From assembly GCF_050624435.1 (NCBI RefSeq), contig NC_134548.1, positions 124,141,583 through 124,205,582 of the forward strand: a stretch of 64,000 nt of DNA, in the 5' to 3' direction. The stretch's first letter is position 1; every line of letters begins with the position of its first letter. Source of the stretch: Tenrec ecaudatus (Eukaryota; Chordata; Mammalia; Afrosoricida; Tenrecidae). Shown one piece after another: positions 1 to 12,639 of the stretch. The notes below the pieces were generated by a model, which saw only the letters and a program-made list of their open reading frames with translations, was not told the DNA's origin and searched no databases. Position numbers and translations under genes: made by a program.

Positions 1-2483
1 TTTAACCATTGCACCATACTAATGAGCAGCAAATCCGAGCTATTTAAGATCATTAGTATATACTTATATTAATAAATAAAAAAATTCATTGTTTATCTAA
101 CATCCAAGTGTAAACTGGACATCCTGTACTTTTATTTGTTAAATCTGGAAACCCTAGTTCTGGGGTCTCCCACCCACTACTTCCCACTACCTGAAGATCA
201 TTAAGGCCCGGTAGCATAGAACTTGAAAAAGGAAAATCACAGAACATAGAATTAACTGACTAAATTATATTCAGCACATTGCTACTTCAGGGGATATTTA
301 AAAAGCCATGAATATGTGAGTTATTGCTCTCTTAGTTTTATTAGAATGAAAAGTTTTATTGAGGCTAAGTGAAGTTGTTTGGCCTACAGCTCATTGTGCC
401 TCTTAATGCAAATAGGGGGCAGGTTGCATTGTAAAGACTTCAGTGGCTTTTGTTTCAATAAGAACCTAGAGACACATCATCAGGCATTAAATCTCTGTTA
501 TTCTAATTCATTTGAGTTGTACGTAAAATGGAATATATGGCAAGATAATTCACAGTACCAACAAACTTTAAAAAATTAGCACTTGTAAAGGTGGTGAGAG
601 CATACAGCCAGCTGCTTTAGAGGCAAATAGTGTGCCTATTTTTTTTTCATTAAGAAAAGTTTCTGTTTTGTAGGGTGAACAAGGCTTTACAACCCAACCT
701 CTATGTATTCATGGAAATAATTAATTTGCTATTTATTTCTTAAAATGATTTATCTGGGATAAGCTAAATGGTCAAACTCTAATGAATTCTATAAACACTT
801 TCCCCACCCAACTCACTTATCCCCCAATGTCCAGAATTCAAAAAGGCAGAGGGAATGGGGGTAGCTTATCTGGACAGCTCTGGACTCATGCCAGGGAATC
901 TCATCTGAAGGATTTCAGAGAAGGAGGCTTAAGACATGAGTGAGTTATGTTTCTTTAGTCTCCTTCTCTAGAGTTCAGGCATTGAGCTCTGCCTGAGAAG
1001 TCCCTTGTAAGAAGTATTTTGGATGCCACCATCTCTTGTCAAGTACAATATGCCATTCAAGTATGAAAGGGTACAAATCCAGCATAAACATCACTTGACC
1101 AATCATCCTGGACCGATGAGAGTTCCCAGGATGTGGGACTTCCGGTTCTTAAATTGGGAAAGCATGCTGAAAATAGGCCTCAAATTGGTCCAAATACATA
1201 TACACATTAATAAAGGACCTGCACTATCCCCACGATGGACACTTTTAAAGTTTAACTTTGTGTCCTTTCAGTTTTTGAAATTTAAGTTAGTTAAAAAAAA
1301 ACAACACCAACATCACACTGGCTGGCTGGCAAGGGTGAGAAGATGAAGAGAAGCAAGGCTGTTTGTGAGCTCTTGTCGAGATGTGTTTTTCTTCCTAACG
1401 ACTGCCAATCTTCTCAGTCAGGAAATATTTGCACATGTTCTAGACATCTTCCTGAAGGTATGAGGCTCTCTTGAAACCATCCTTATACTGGGCCATGCCA
1501 ACAATACTACAAAAAACTACAGTACCCAGCGAAAAAGTATACTCTTTCAAGCTTCCTAAATGACTCATTCAGCAAAAAGTAATAAAATAAGTAAGGCTAA
1601 GATTTCCATCCTTTGGAAATATTTATCTCTGCACAGACCCCCCCTTTTTATAATCAGAGTAGAAAGTTACTTAGGCGGTATGATTTTGAAAGGCCAACAT
1701 GACTCTAGCAGTGGCTTAGCAAGGTTTAGTTGATCCTTTCCATCAAAGTACATATGCAGAGAAACCCTGCTTAACTATGTCATGTGGGAGGTCACTTGTT
1801 CACATGCCTTTTTTTCCTCACCAAACACCCATATCTATAAGTCCTTGTATAAGTTACAAAGAAACTTACAAAAGTGAGGAACATTGACATGCTGGACATA
1901 CCTTACTTTTCTCAGAATGCCTACTTGGAGAATGACATAACAACATTGATAAAAGGGGAGGAAATGAACACTAGGGAGTCTCCATTGAACTTTTTGCTTC
2001 TCATCCTCAGTCTCTGATGCTTTTGTGGCTACTATTTGTACGGCTCTTTACTAGGTGAACCACGAAGAAAGCTTTAAACTTTAATGCTATTCAAGTCTGC
2101 ACTCCCATCTGATTGGACCAGCACTCCTAGTATGCACCTTCTGATTTCAGTACAATGCCCTAATTAGCTCCATCCACACTTTTTCCACTCTCTTCCTCTG
2201 CCACTTCTCTACCCTTCCAAGGTGTGGCCCCTTAGCCACATACATGTAAATCAGTCCAGCCCCAACTCTGGTACAAGTTCTTGGGCAAAGGACAATCAGG
2301 GAACTCTAAGTAATATCTTCACATACATAACTTTTTTTAATTGCATCTGCGCTCCTAGAAATGCATATATTACAGAGTACAAATATTACCTTTAAAATGT
2401 GTTAATTACTAATACCTCCCACTAATCAGAAATCAATCATTCCCAAATGGGATAACAAGGTTCTGTTTCATCTTTGAATGGTC

Positions 2484-2666
2484 ATAAAACTCAATACCAT
2501 CAAGTCAATTCTGACTCAGGGTAAAATTGTCCCATGTGGGTTTTTGAGGCTGTATTCTTTATCCAAGTAGAAAGCCTCCGCTTTCCCCCATGGTTCTGCT
2601 GGTGGTTTCAAACTGCTGACCTTGCAGTTAGCAGCCCAATGCATGACCACTATGCCACCAGGGATT
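2484..2666 (-). repeat. AfroSINE
   Basis: Reverse-orientation AfroSINE. It begins with the tail-side block resembling 'accatcaagtcaattctgac' and ends in the tRNA-derived head ('ctatgccaccagggat'). Moderately diverged. Confidence 0.85.
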
Positions 2667-3161
2667 TTTCTCTGGTGTTTCTCTATTCCCTGGAATTCCC
2701 TGTAGGAGCAGTGACTGAGGAAAGATACCCTTAGCCCTAGAGATGCCCACTAGATTAGACTCTTTTAGTTAGAGGGTGAAAAGGACATCAAGCACTTCTG
2801 TGCCTATCCAGTACTTTCTTCCAAGAGGCTGAGTAGAAGTTTGGACATATGCATTTGAATATCCTATTGAGTATTTTCTTTTCCCCATCTACTCTGCAAT
2901 TCTATCTATTATAGCCCATTGGGGAGATATTCCCTTGCATTTGCAGAGCCCACAGAGAATTGCATCACAAAGCATTTTCAGACTCCTTGTATATTCGTGC
3001 CCATCACAAAGGAATGCATATGCTAGTGAGGCACATCACTAATGAGCTTCATCAGTCATTCCAGATTACCAGTATTCAGTACTCAGGTGCAATAATGGAG
3101 AATTATTTTTCAACTGGCTGATCTAGTTGAATACGTCTTTTGCCCTTACTTTTATGAGTTG

Positions 3162-3363
3162 GAGGTCTCTGAGTGGCTCAAAGAGTTTGCACTCAGCTAC
3201 TAACCCCCAAATCTGACTATTTGAATGCATCCAGCAGAACCATAGAAGAAAAGCCTGACGACCTGCTTCCAAAAAGTCAGCCACTGAAAACCCTACTCTG
3301 ATACCCATGAGGTCACCATGAATTGCAATCAACTCAAATGCAATGGGTTGGATTTAGATTTTA
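3162..3363 (+). repeat. AfroSINE
   Basis: Forward copy. A degraded tRNA-like head near 3162-3210 is followed by the body and the tail 'aatgcaatgggttgga'. Well diverged. Confidence 0.75.
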
Positions 3364-3589
3364 TACATGATGAGCTGAATATAATATAGTTCTTTGAGAG
3401 CACAAAAACAGGGGGCAGGCCCATCTTGGCTTAACGCTGGACTTAGCAACTTCCTAGCCTGGTGAACGTGGCTAATTAATCACCAGGTTCTAAGATGAAT
3501 GTTTTTGTCATCTGTGAAATAAGAGTAGGATGGGGATAGGAACAATGTGAAAGCAAGCAAACAACATCCACAGCTGTCAAGTTTTTTCT

Positions 3590-3752
3590 AACTCACCAAT
3601 CCTAGAGAGTGGAGTAGAACTACTCTTACAGGGTTTCTGAGGCTATAAATCTTTATAGAAGCAGACACTTTCTTCTTTCTCCCACAGAGTAGGCTGGTGG
3701 GCCTTCAGATTAGCAGCCCGATGCTGAACCCCTTGTACAACCTGGCTCCTTA
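3590..3752 (-). repeat. AfroSINE
   Basis: Reverse copy with the recognisable 'gagtagaactac' body and 'ggctggtgggcc' box region; ends near the degraded tRNA-like head. Confidence 0.8.
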
Positions 3753-4526
3753 GGCACAAGGTAAGCATTCACTAAGTGTGACGCAATTTCTAGAACGTCA
3801 CGCTCACTCTAAAGCAGCCAACATTTCATCCTTTATCTTTTATATTCTTCACTCAAAGCTGTAGATCAAGCAATTTTGGTGTCTTTTTGCTTCGTTTTGT
3901 TTTCTCACAAAGAGCAGCTGTCCTCGTCTGAGGAGTCTTAGACTAGCCCATTTTCATCCTAGTGGTGTTTTGTTTCATGTTGTTGTTGTTGTGTGTTTTC
4001 CCTCAGAGTTAATGATTTATACAAAATGTTACAGGCAGTGCTTAGAATATAATCAATCTTCTTTTCCCTCAGGGGAACCTGAATAATCCAACCACCTTTT
4101 CTTGGCCATAAAGGGACTCTAAAAATGACATACTTAAAAAGGAGCTTTCTTATTTTTGCCAATACAAATTAGACACAAACCACTTCTATATCATTACTTC
4201 CCTGATTGAAATTACACGCAACTTGTCCCTCCATCCCCCCACCCTTTTCTTCTATGCTCTCATAGAGGAAGAACTGCCTGGGTGGTAGCTGAGCTGGGAA
4301 AAATAAGGATGCAGGTAAGCAACTGCTGACACATTTTCATGTTATTTGATAACATAGTATAGTTTTTCTTATAGATCTTTTTGCGTAAGAGTAGTTTACC
4401 ACCTCCCTTCAGAGTAGCTCTACCTGCATGAACTGATAAGGCTTTCCAGCTTTCCTTTTGCACCCCTAGAGAGCTACAAAGTAATTTATAAATGCAATTA
4501 CCCATGAAAGCAAGTAAAATGAAAAA

Positions 4527-4722
4527 CAAAATAAACCCATTGCCATCACGTCATATTTGACTCATAGCAACTCTATAAGACAGAGTAGAATGCCTCCATA
4601 GTTTCCAAGGCTACAATCTTAATGGGGGAACAGACTACTGTGTTTTTTTTTCCATAGAAGAAAAACGCTGACCTTTCCGTTAAAAGTCAAGCACTTGAAC
4701 CACTGTAGCATCCAGACTGCTA
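4527..4722 (-). repeat. AfroSINE
   Basis: Near full-length reverse copy, from 'aaacccattgccatcacg' to 'cttgaaccactgtagc'. A poly-T run interrupts the middle. Confidence 0.88.
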
Positions 4723-5227
4723 CAGCACATTAGATAGACAAATATTCAAGAAAGGTTATAGTGCCATCCTACAAGTTAAGACATATTTATTTCAAGATGA
4801 GGAATTGCCAAAATGCTATTTTCCAAAGGATTTCTTTCATAAAATATAGTGAAGACCTAGCTAAATAGTTTTCTTTTGTCAAATACTAAAGAAATCAAGA
4901 ACTCTTGGTACTTCAACCACCTTCATATTTCTTACACTGTGCTTACCAACCCTGCTCAATCTCTAACATGGTGTCTAACAATTTTCCAGGTAAATATGTG
5001 AATATGAAATATGAAGAATGACTTTCAAATATATAAGTTAAACACCAATTAGGCAATGCTCTATGTCTATCTGAAATAATTAACTTCTCTTTCCCTAGAG
5101 GGATTTATCCATACATTTTATTAAGTTTTATAAGATTTGGAATTCATTTGATTGAAGCCACTGTGTTGTAAAGAGTTCGTCTTGACTTTTACTTAGAAAG
5201 GGAGAAAGATGAGGCATTCCACTCCTT

Positions 5228-5367
5228 TAAAGATTTACAATCTCAAGAACCCAAAGGGGGGCAGTTCTAATCTGTCCATATGATCACTATGAGTCCGAAT
5301 TGGCTCGGTGGCAATGAAAGGGGTTTTGTGTGTGTGTGTGTGTGTGTGTGTGAGTGTGTTTGTGTTT
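5228..5367 (+). repeat. AfroSINE 3' half with (TG)n tail
   Basis: Only the second half of a forward AfroSINE is present ('ctatgagtccgaattggctc'). It runs directly into a TG-rich simple repeat (about 5327-5367), as these SINEs often end in simple repeats. Confidence 0.8.
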
Positions 5368-5929
5368 AGAAATGTGTATTTCAGTCCATTTAAACTTGTC
5401 TTTCTGCCCTGAAACAATTTTATAAGAACCAGTGGGGTTAAGTTATCAGAAGATATAAGGTAAAGATTTTTACGTTACCCTAATGCACCTAATATAGGAT
5501 TTTAAACTTTTCCAAAGAGCTACCTGTGGATTTATTAAATAGATTAGAGTAGTAAGAAATGTTCATTGTGACCATCTAGGAATACAAGTTTCCATTTTCA
5601 TTACTATGTAGCTTCTGAATTTCTCTCAAGTTTTCTTCGGTGCCAGGAGTAAATTCTGGTATAATACAGAGAGAAAAGGAGAAAACTACAATTCAGAGGC
5701 CTGGGTTATGTTCCTTAGCTGGAGAGATGTCACGGCAACATAGGCATTTCATTTTCTCCAAGGCCTTTATTTGCCTTATTCTGCTTCTTTTAACCCTCAC
5801 TGCAAATACTTTTAACCTCTGTTCCCTTATTAAGGAAACATTTATTCTTGAGGTTTCATTTAAGAGGGTTTATTAGACGTTTCTACATCAAGGATAAATC
5901 ACGAAATTACTGTTTCCTCACTTGAATCC

Positions 5930-6133
5930 TAAATCCATAGTCGCTGAGTCAATTCTGACTCACACTGGCTCCACACGTTTCAGAGTAGAACTCTACTGCC
6001 TAAGGTTTTCAATGGCTGTAATCTTATAAAAGCAGATCATCAGGTGTTTCTTTGAAGTCATCTCTGGGTGAATTTGTACCAACAACCTCTTCGTTACGAG
6101 TCTAGCACAAGTTGTTTCCACCACCCAGGATCC
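5930..6133 (-). repeat. AfroSINE
   Basis: Reverse copy with diverged but collinear body ('cagagtagaactctactgcc', 'ggctgtaatcttataaaagc') and a degraded head. Confidence 0.82.
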
Positions 6134-6210
6134 TTTCTTTATCCCATCTCAACTAATCTCCAAATGCCAGCTATCCAAAATTCTCTTCTCAAATAGGAAA
6201 GCCATGTCCC

Positions 6211-6345
6211 TGATGCTGCTGTGTGCCATCCAGATGGTTCCGACTCACAGTCACCGCTATGTACAACAGAATGAAACACGGCCTGGACCTATGCCAGCCT
6301 AACAAGTGTTGTCTTGTGTGAGCCCATGGTTGCCTATAGACACGA
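6211..6345 (-). mobile_element. RTE-type LINE 3' end (truncated)
   Basis: Reverse-orientation 3' terminus of the afrotherian RTE/BovB-like LINE. It starts 'tgctgctgtgtgccatc' followed by the segment shared with AfroSINE tails. Related copies in this window are at 33657-34327, 60253-62395 and 63435-63700. Confidence 0.78.
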
Positions 6346-6636
6346 TACTTATGTGAGAAATATTTCTTCCTTATCCCTACTAACATTAAATGAATATTCT
6401 CTCTCCAAATGCTTTTGGTTCTTTAAAACAATTGTCTAGTACCTAGCATAGTACTTAAGATAAAAGTGGGAATGCAAAAGACATATTTTTAAAAATCTTT
6501 TATTGTGGAAAAAGCTGGTAATTCAAAACAATATTTGTTAGTTTTAATGGACATACTAAAGGTTTCCTACACTAGAGCTGACTGAAAAATTACTGAAGAA
6601 AGAATAATACTTTTGAGGGACATTACAAAGAGGTGA

Positions 6637-6790
6637 CGTAATAGGAGAAGATGGGACAAAGAGTTGACCGTGGACCTGCGGTACTACTGCACGAGGAAAG
6701 AACAACAACTCGCCTTCGACCTCGGCTTCTACAGCTTGCCATCTGTAAAGAAATGCACACTTGTGCCCTGTACGGGTACTCAAGCAATAT
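6637..6790 (+). other. Unidentified GC-richer segment with short open frame
   Basis: A short block richer in CpG than its surroundings. In one plus-strand frame it is open for roughly 50 codons (including YYCTRKEQQLAFDLGFY) and stops at a TGA after 6800. I do not recognise the product. It could be a fragment of a retrocopy, an unrecognised transposon piece or conserved noncoding DNA. There are no splice sites or other evidence of expression. Confidence 0.2.
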
Positions 6791-7795
6791 TTGTTGGCTG
6801 GCTGCATTGAGCTATATTTGCAGAATGGCAAGGATGTGAGGAAACTTTCCTACCTAAAAAGAAAGCATTCACAGTTCTAGACATTTGGTAGGCAAATAAA
6901 CAGTATAATTTCAGCTGAAAAGGAAAAATACTCAAACCTCTATCCAATAGGTTTAGTGACTTAGCAACCCAAATGTCAGTTCCATGGTTCAGAAATTTAA
7001 TTTAAAATATCATAAATCGTGTGTCATCAGTTTTGAGGACAGCATTTCTTTCTTTCCTTCCTGTTTCCATTACTGGTCCCAACTTCAAATCCCCCAAATG
7101 AAACGAATAAAGCCTACACTTCATCTGCCTGGTGAAGCTTGCAAGGAAAAACAACATGCCAAATAACGATTTTTCAAAATCACATTTAAGAGGGATGCAC
7201 TGGACAACATTTTGAAAAGAATTTTCCATATACACTTCCAGAGTGTAAGCTACTCATGAATTTGTTTATGATTGTAATGACATACCTTTAGATAACTCAC
7301 AAAATCTACAGACTACCAAGGGACAGATGATTGCTCAAATCACTTAACAAGGACTACTTACTTATGCCCCAAGGCATGCTTTTAAGAAATCAATAACCAT
7401 CCCTTCCCTCTACCAGTATTAATTTGGAACTCTATGCCAAATACATGTGACAATTAGACTCTCGACTCAAATTATAGAGATTTATTCTCTTTGGAGTCTA
7501 TTTTTCCTTTGCTTGAACAATTTCCCATTCCTTTTGATGTTCTTATCACATGTGCAAGGCGAAGGAGATTGATACTTGAAGTTTGAGGTGTAGTCAAGAC
7601 CTTCATGAAGACTAGGGCAAAGGAGTTCATTCTGGATATTCAGATCATTATCTTGACTTCTTAATACAATGTTTATTTAGTAAAATGCTTTCAGATAAAA
7701 TAACATATGATGAAGAATTTCTTAATTCCCAATATAACTAACGGCTACCCAATTTTGCACTGGTATTGAATAATAATTAAAAGACGTTTGCAACA

Positions 7796-7974
7796 AGTCA
7801 TAGTTTCCCTACAAAACAGAGTAGAATTGCCCACCCCCATAGAGTTTCCATGGATGTACATCTTTACAGAAGTAGACTGTAACATCTTTCTCCTGAGGAG
7901 TGGCTTAAGGGTTTGAACTGCTGACTTTTGAATTAATTGCTGAGAGCTTACTACTGTGCCAAAAGAGCTCCTTC
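7796..7974 (-). repeat. AfroSINE
   Basis: Reverse copy, body 'cagagtagaattgccc' and 'ggtttgaactgctgac' near the box B side. Confidence 0.83.
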
Positions 7975-9089
7975 ATAAGAGTAGTTGTTGAACTATCTAC
8001 TTACTACATCTCGCCTCCAGGTGGTAAAGTAGTAGGCATAATAGGAGGAACACGTGATGAAAATCCATTTTATTTGGTGAGATGTTTAACTACTACACCA
8101 AAGAGCCATTAATCAATTGCTAATATGTTAGATAATGAAAGGACAATAAGATAGTTATGTGTTGCATTATGTTATTATGACTGTAAGAATAAGAATAATT
8201 TACATTTTATTGAGTACAGAGTAATTCTCAGATCCAGATTAAACCTCAAGGATTACCTAGGCTAGCACATTTATATTCCTATTGATAAAATGAAGTGGCA
8301 TGTTTAGTGTCAATTAGAGACAAAGTCAGGTTGCTCTCTCCCACTATCCAACCTAAAGAGTATTGGACTTTTTCTTTAATAATTTATAAAATAATCATAG
8401 CCTCTTTGTAAATTTGTGTATTTGTTATTTTAATAGTACTGTTTTAGAAAATAAACTCCTGACTAGTTTTTTGGGGGGTAAATATAATTTCACATGACCC
8501 AATTCTAAATACTTACCAAATTCAAATGACTATCCTTTTATGAGACTAGCAGCTAACTCTACTGGTGGTAGGGAGAACAAACACTATTTCTCTCTCCTGA
8601 AAAGAGAGAAGAATCCCCACTATTTTAAGTGAGGCTTCCACTTGTAGGAGTTGGGTGAGAATGGAAGGATAGGCACATAAATAGAAGAAAAAGAAGGAAA
8701 GGCGAGGGGTTCTAAAGAAGAGTGTGCGACCCAGTCTCCATTGCAATGTGCACAGACTTCAGCAGAGAACTGGAAACCTGCCAGGGAACAAGGCCCTGGA
8801 AACAAGCTGGAAGACATTGGAGAGATTTTAACCAAAACAAACAGCAGTAGGGGATGTGGTTGGCAGCTCTGACAAAGCAAAAGGGCTCTAAGAGTCACTC
8901 TTGACATTAATTTTGAGTGGTATCATGCTTCCATTTCAATGTACAGAGTACTTATACAGCATTTAGTACTCTACTACATATAAGAATATGCATCAGATAA
9001 ATATATATTATATTTAAATGCACGTACTATTCATCTAGTGACTATCTCCTTACTGACCTTATGCATGTATGTCAGCTTTGACCAAATTA

Positions 9090-9560
9090 TCAGGCCTGGG
9101 CCTTCCACTGTGGGCCACCCCCAACAAAAAACACCAGCTGCCTTGGTGTGGACCAGGCCATAAGAGGAATGATGACTATTCAGCCTTGGGCCACCTTCTC
9201 CTGTTCATAAACTACATCTGAGTCTGGCCAGAGATGGAGCGGGGGATATGGCAAGATGACACCAGGTTGAAGATGGGTACAGAAAGCTGGATGAAGGCCC
9301 AACGGTGCCAGGGAGGTCAGTGAAGAGGTGAGAAGGCAATCCGAGGACAAGTACAATCGCACCCAGGGTAGGTACCAGGCGGCAATAAATGACAGGTAAC
9401 ATCTGACCACCAACAACCACTAATAAAAACCCCAACACCCTAGGGCCCCAGGGTGATGAGGAAAGGGGTCTGCCCTCAAGGCCATGCACAGATGTACCAG
9501 GTGCCTGATTGACGGTGATCAATGAAATGGGTGATCAATAAATGAGTCCCCACCTCTCAC
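9090..9560. other. Unidentified moderately GC-rich block
   Basis: About 450 bp with higher GC than its flanks and two overlapping minus-strand open frames of 78 and 105 codons in different phases. I recognise neither protein. The frames lack splice or start support and may be chance. An old LTR or retrocopy is possible. Confidence 0.25.
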
Positions 9561-9959
9561 ATAACACCAACTCTGCACAATTACCCGGTCTTTGGAATCT
9601 AACCATGTTGATAAGAGTGGGTTTTAAGATATACATACACATGTATGTATATTTTCCCAAGTAATACAACATTGAAGATATTAAAAATGTACAATAGAAG
9701 TAAATCCAAAAGATTTCACTTTCTTAATCATGGATTGAGATAGATATAATCAGAAAGTATATACCATATGAAATATTCTAATTATCTTAATATCTGAAGT
9801 ATAGCTCTGTGGTCCTAGATAAATTCACAAACCTTTCTTTTCAGAACAATATATATAAACAGGCTGTAATATTATTGATATCATTTTATCTTTTACTATT
9901 TATGGTGTGACTGAATTTTTAAAATACATGATAGCAATAATGATAGCATTAGCTTCATT

Positions 9960-10115
9960 TAAAGTGACAGCTACAATATGCCAAGTATTTTGTATGCCCT
10001 TTCTAAATTTTACCAAATTTTGAAAGGTAGGTATTGTAAAGATTTTGTAAATAAGAAAAGTTAAGTGACTCAAGATCACATAGCCAGTTAATGACCGAGT
10101 AAGCACTAAAACAGG
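9960..10115 (-). repeat. MIR SINE
   Basis: Contains the core typical of reverse MIR elements: a region like 'ggtaggtattgtaaag', then 'agttaagtgactcaagatca' and 'catagccagttaatgaccga'. Old and diverged. Confidence 0.7.
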
Positions 10116-10154
10116 CTTGCATGGTCCTGAGGAAAGTAGTCTTTATTATTCTTA

Positions 10155-10335
10155 TTATTAAACAGCTTTGCTGGAATATATTTCACATATCCTTCTATTC
10201 AATACTTCAGACTTATTAATGCGAGTTGTATAATGATCTCCACAATCAACTTGAGAACATTTGATTCTTTCTTGTACTCCTTGTCATCAGCTTCCCTATT
10301 CACCACAATATGCTACCACTACTGTAATGAATATC
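10155..10335 (-). mobile_element. Old L1 3' end fragment
   Basis: Reverse-strand L1 3' UTR-like sequence: 'aacagctttgctggaatata' followed by diverged 'ccacaatcaacttgagaaca', the layout of old mammalian L1MA-type ends. Confidence 0.55.
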
Positions 10336-10889
10336 TTTTTACTTTATCTATATTTGGGATGTTTATCATATATTAAGTGAATGTGGGATTATTGGTGCTA
10401 AGAGTACAGACATTTTGAAAGCAAGTACTATGTGCTACAGTTTGGTTTTCAGTGAGGGCTATATCAGTGTACAGTGTTATGACCTCAAACAAAAGGAAAT
10501 TAGTTTGCAGTGGAAAACATAGATAAATTCACCAACTCACAGGGAAAGTGTCTGCTGAAGATAAAGTTTATGTAAGCATCCACCAACTCTAACACAGATT
10601 CCTTCTTCTGAATCTGAACAAACACACATAACACCCACAGGAATCATAAACGTGTTTAAGACCTAGTGTATGGTACAAACACCATGAAGTTTAGCTGAAA
10701 GGAATTTACATGGGTCTGGTTTCGAATGAAGATGTAGAAAGCTTGAAAGAGTGTTATTTCCACTTTAACAACCAAAAAAGCTCTATAGATGTCTGACAGC
10801 CTGGAGAAGTCACCACCACAGGGAAGGGCTTCTGTGGAAGCATGCCCAGTTTCTTTATCTCTGTGGAACAAAAACATTAAGCCCTAGGT

Positions 10890-11074
10890 CAGCGGTTCTC
10901 AACCTGTGGGTTGCAAATCCTTTGGGGTGTCTTTCACAGGGGTCTCCCGATTCATAACGGTAGCAAAACTACAATTATGAAGTAGCAACAAATAATTTTG
11001 TGTTTGGGGTGGGTCACCACAACATTAGGGACTGTATTAAAGGGTTGAGGCATTAGGAAGGTTGAGAACCACTG
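10890..11074 (+). mobile_element. SPIN hAT transposon, non-autonomous copy
   Basis: A complete short hAT element of 185 bp. It begins 'cagcggttctcaacctgtgg' and ends 'ggttgagaaccactg', giving matching terminal inverted repeats. It is flanked by an 8-bp target duplication, ccctaggt (10882-10889) and ccctaggg (11075-11082), differing at one base. The sequence matches the SPIN family, known from family literature to have entered several tetrapod lineages by horizontal transfer. No transposase is encoded. Confidence 0.92.
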
Positions 11075-11318
11075 CCCTAGGGGAAGGGCAGAAAACTCAA
11101 TCATCTCCCAGGTACAGATAAAGGCTTAGTAAAGCTGGAAGAAACTAAAAAGCCTTCAACTTCTGAAAAGAGGGAAATCAGTACTGGGGCTAGAACATTA
11201 GAAATGCTCTATCACTTGGAGGCAGGAAGGTTAACTAAGAAAAGCCATCTCCTGGAGGCATGGAGTCTGCCTAAGGCTAAGGGTTGAATGAGGAAAAATA
11301 AGAATTGACTCCTATACA

Positions 11319-11354
11319 CACCACCACCACCACCACCACCACCATCACCACCAG
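11319..11354. repeat. (CAC)n microsatellite
   Basis: About eleven CAC/ACC triplets with one CAT interruption. Confidence 0.9.
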
Positions 11355-11769
11355 ACTAGCAAGCACTGAGTAAAAGTCAATAGCAATATACCACTAGGGA
11401 ATTGGAAAGAGCATGGGGAGAGAGCTTCTCTTCTGGAGTAGGTATGCAGGAAAGATCTAAAGCTGAGGGGGGAGCAAGAGCATTGAAAAAAACGTCTCCA
11501 TCTAAACAACCTCACTCAGAGCCGGCGATAAATTTAAGGCAATTGAAGAAAAGATATAAACCAAGCATAGATCATCTTGAATATTAGATTTATTCAACCT
11601 TCGGTGTAATGGTCTAGCAGGAAATGTCTGCCCATTTTTGAGGTGTAAATACAAAGTACTTCAATCTCTGCTGTTCTGCTGAGGTTGACATTCAAACATT
11701 TTTGAGATATATGGAAAGCAAAGGGAAAAATAAGCCTACCCACAAGAGAAAAGTAAAACAAACAAGACA

Positions 11770-12420
11770 AAAATACTCACTGCCATTAAGTCAATTTCAA
11801 CTAAAAACACCCTATAGGACAAGGTAGAACTGCCCCTGTTGGTTTCTGAGACTAACTCTTTATGAGAGTAGAAAGTGTTAGGTAGCTAACATCAGGGATT
11901 GGGAAATCCATTGACGCATGCCCAGGAGAGCCAGCATAGCACAAAGCTGGATCTTCCTGCCAGTGAGCGCAGGTGGGCATTACACCTGGAGCAGCCCACC
12001 TGGGCCAGGTGATTGCAATTCAGCCAATGGGAGCGACCTGGGGTTGTTCACCATGCCTCCCTGGGAACCCTTGAAAAGGCAGGGACCAGGAGGGAGAGGG
12101 GTCTTGTCTGGTCATCTTCTTGGGAGGAAACTTGGGAGAGAGATCCTTGCGGGACGCTGAGCAGTCTCTGCCAGGCCGCATGGTCAAAGGAATCCTATTG
12201 GTGCCGCATAAAACCTGAAGCTTCTTTTAACTCTCATTAAATTCACTTGGATCAAGAGCCGACTTCGGTGTGAAATCTTTCTCCTGCGGAACCAAGGACC
12301 AAGGTTGGAATTTTGCTCGGAGAGAGACCTTACAAAAGCCCTATCGTTTTGCTCAAAGAGTGGCTTGAAAATGATGAACTGGGGCTTAGCAGAACAATAC
12401 ATGAAACCGACTATGTGACA
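11770..12420 (-). repeat. AfroSINE split by a solo LTR
   Basis: One reverse AfroSINE in two parts: 11770-11875 (tail and body) and 12335-12420 (head side, 'ctcaaagagtggcttgaaaa' onward). The two parts are collinear, and the junction carries the LTR target duplication AAAG on both sides, so the LTR entered after the SINE. Confidence 0.8.
11876..12334 (+). mobile_element. Solo LTR of a class I endogenous retrovirus
   Basis: A 459-bp LTR starting TGTTAGGTAG and ending TTACA (TG...CA), with a 4-bp target duplication AAAG at 11872-11875 and 12335-12338. It is collinear with the 3' LTR at 53901-54347 ('gcatgcccag', 'gcagcccacc'-like and 'ttcaattcagccaatggg' blocks; shared end 'taaaacctgaa...cacttggatca'), so it belongs to the same or a sister family. 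A TATA-like 'gcataaaacc' and an ATTAAA-type signal are visible near 12206-12240. No internal sequence remains, as expected after LTR-LTR recombination. Confidence 0.88.
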
Positions 12421-12501
12421 AGGGCTCATTCTCAACAGAAAAGAACCAATATGACCAGACTTAGTGATGTTAATAGAACTATGATTAATATAAGGCACAC
12501 T

Positions 12502-12638
12502 GGGAGCCCTGAGACTAAGGTCTTGGGCTGCTAACTGCAAAGTCAACAGTTAAAAATCCACTGGCAACTCTTTGAGACAAAGATGAGACTATCTATGCTC
12601 CCATCAAGATTGTCCATCTTCAGGAACAGTGGTGCAAG
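12502..12638 (+). repeat. AfroSINE 5' part
   Basis: Forward head 'gggagccctgagactaaggt' and 'ttgggctgctaactgcaaag', then a decaying body. It is truncated where L1 sequence begins. Confidence 0.7.
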
Positions 12639-12639
12639 T

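Noticed and set aside
11319-11354. Regular repeat that could suggest an array
   Set aside because: Plain trinucleotide microsatellite.
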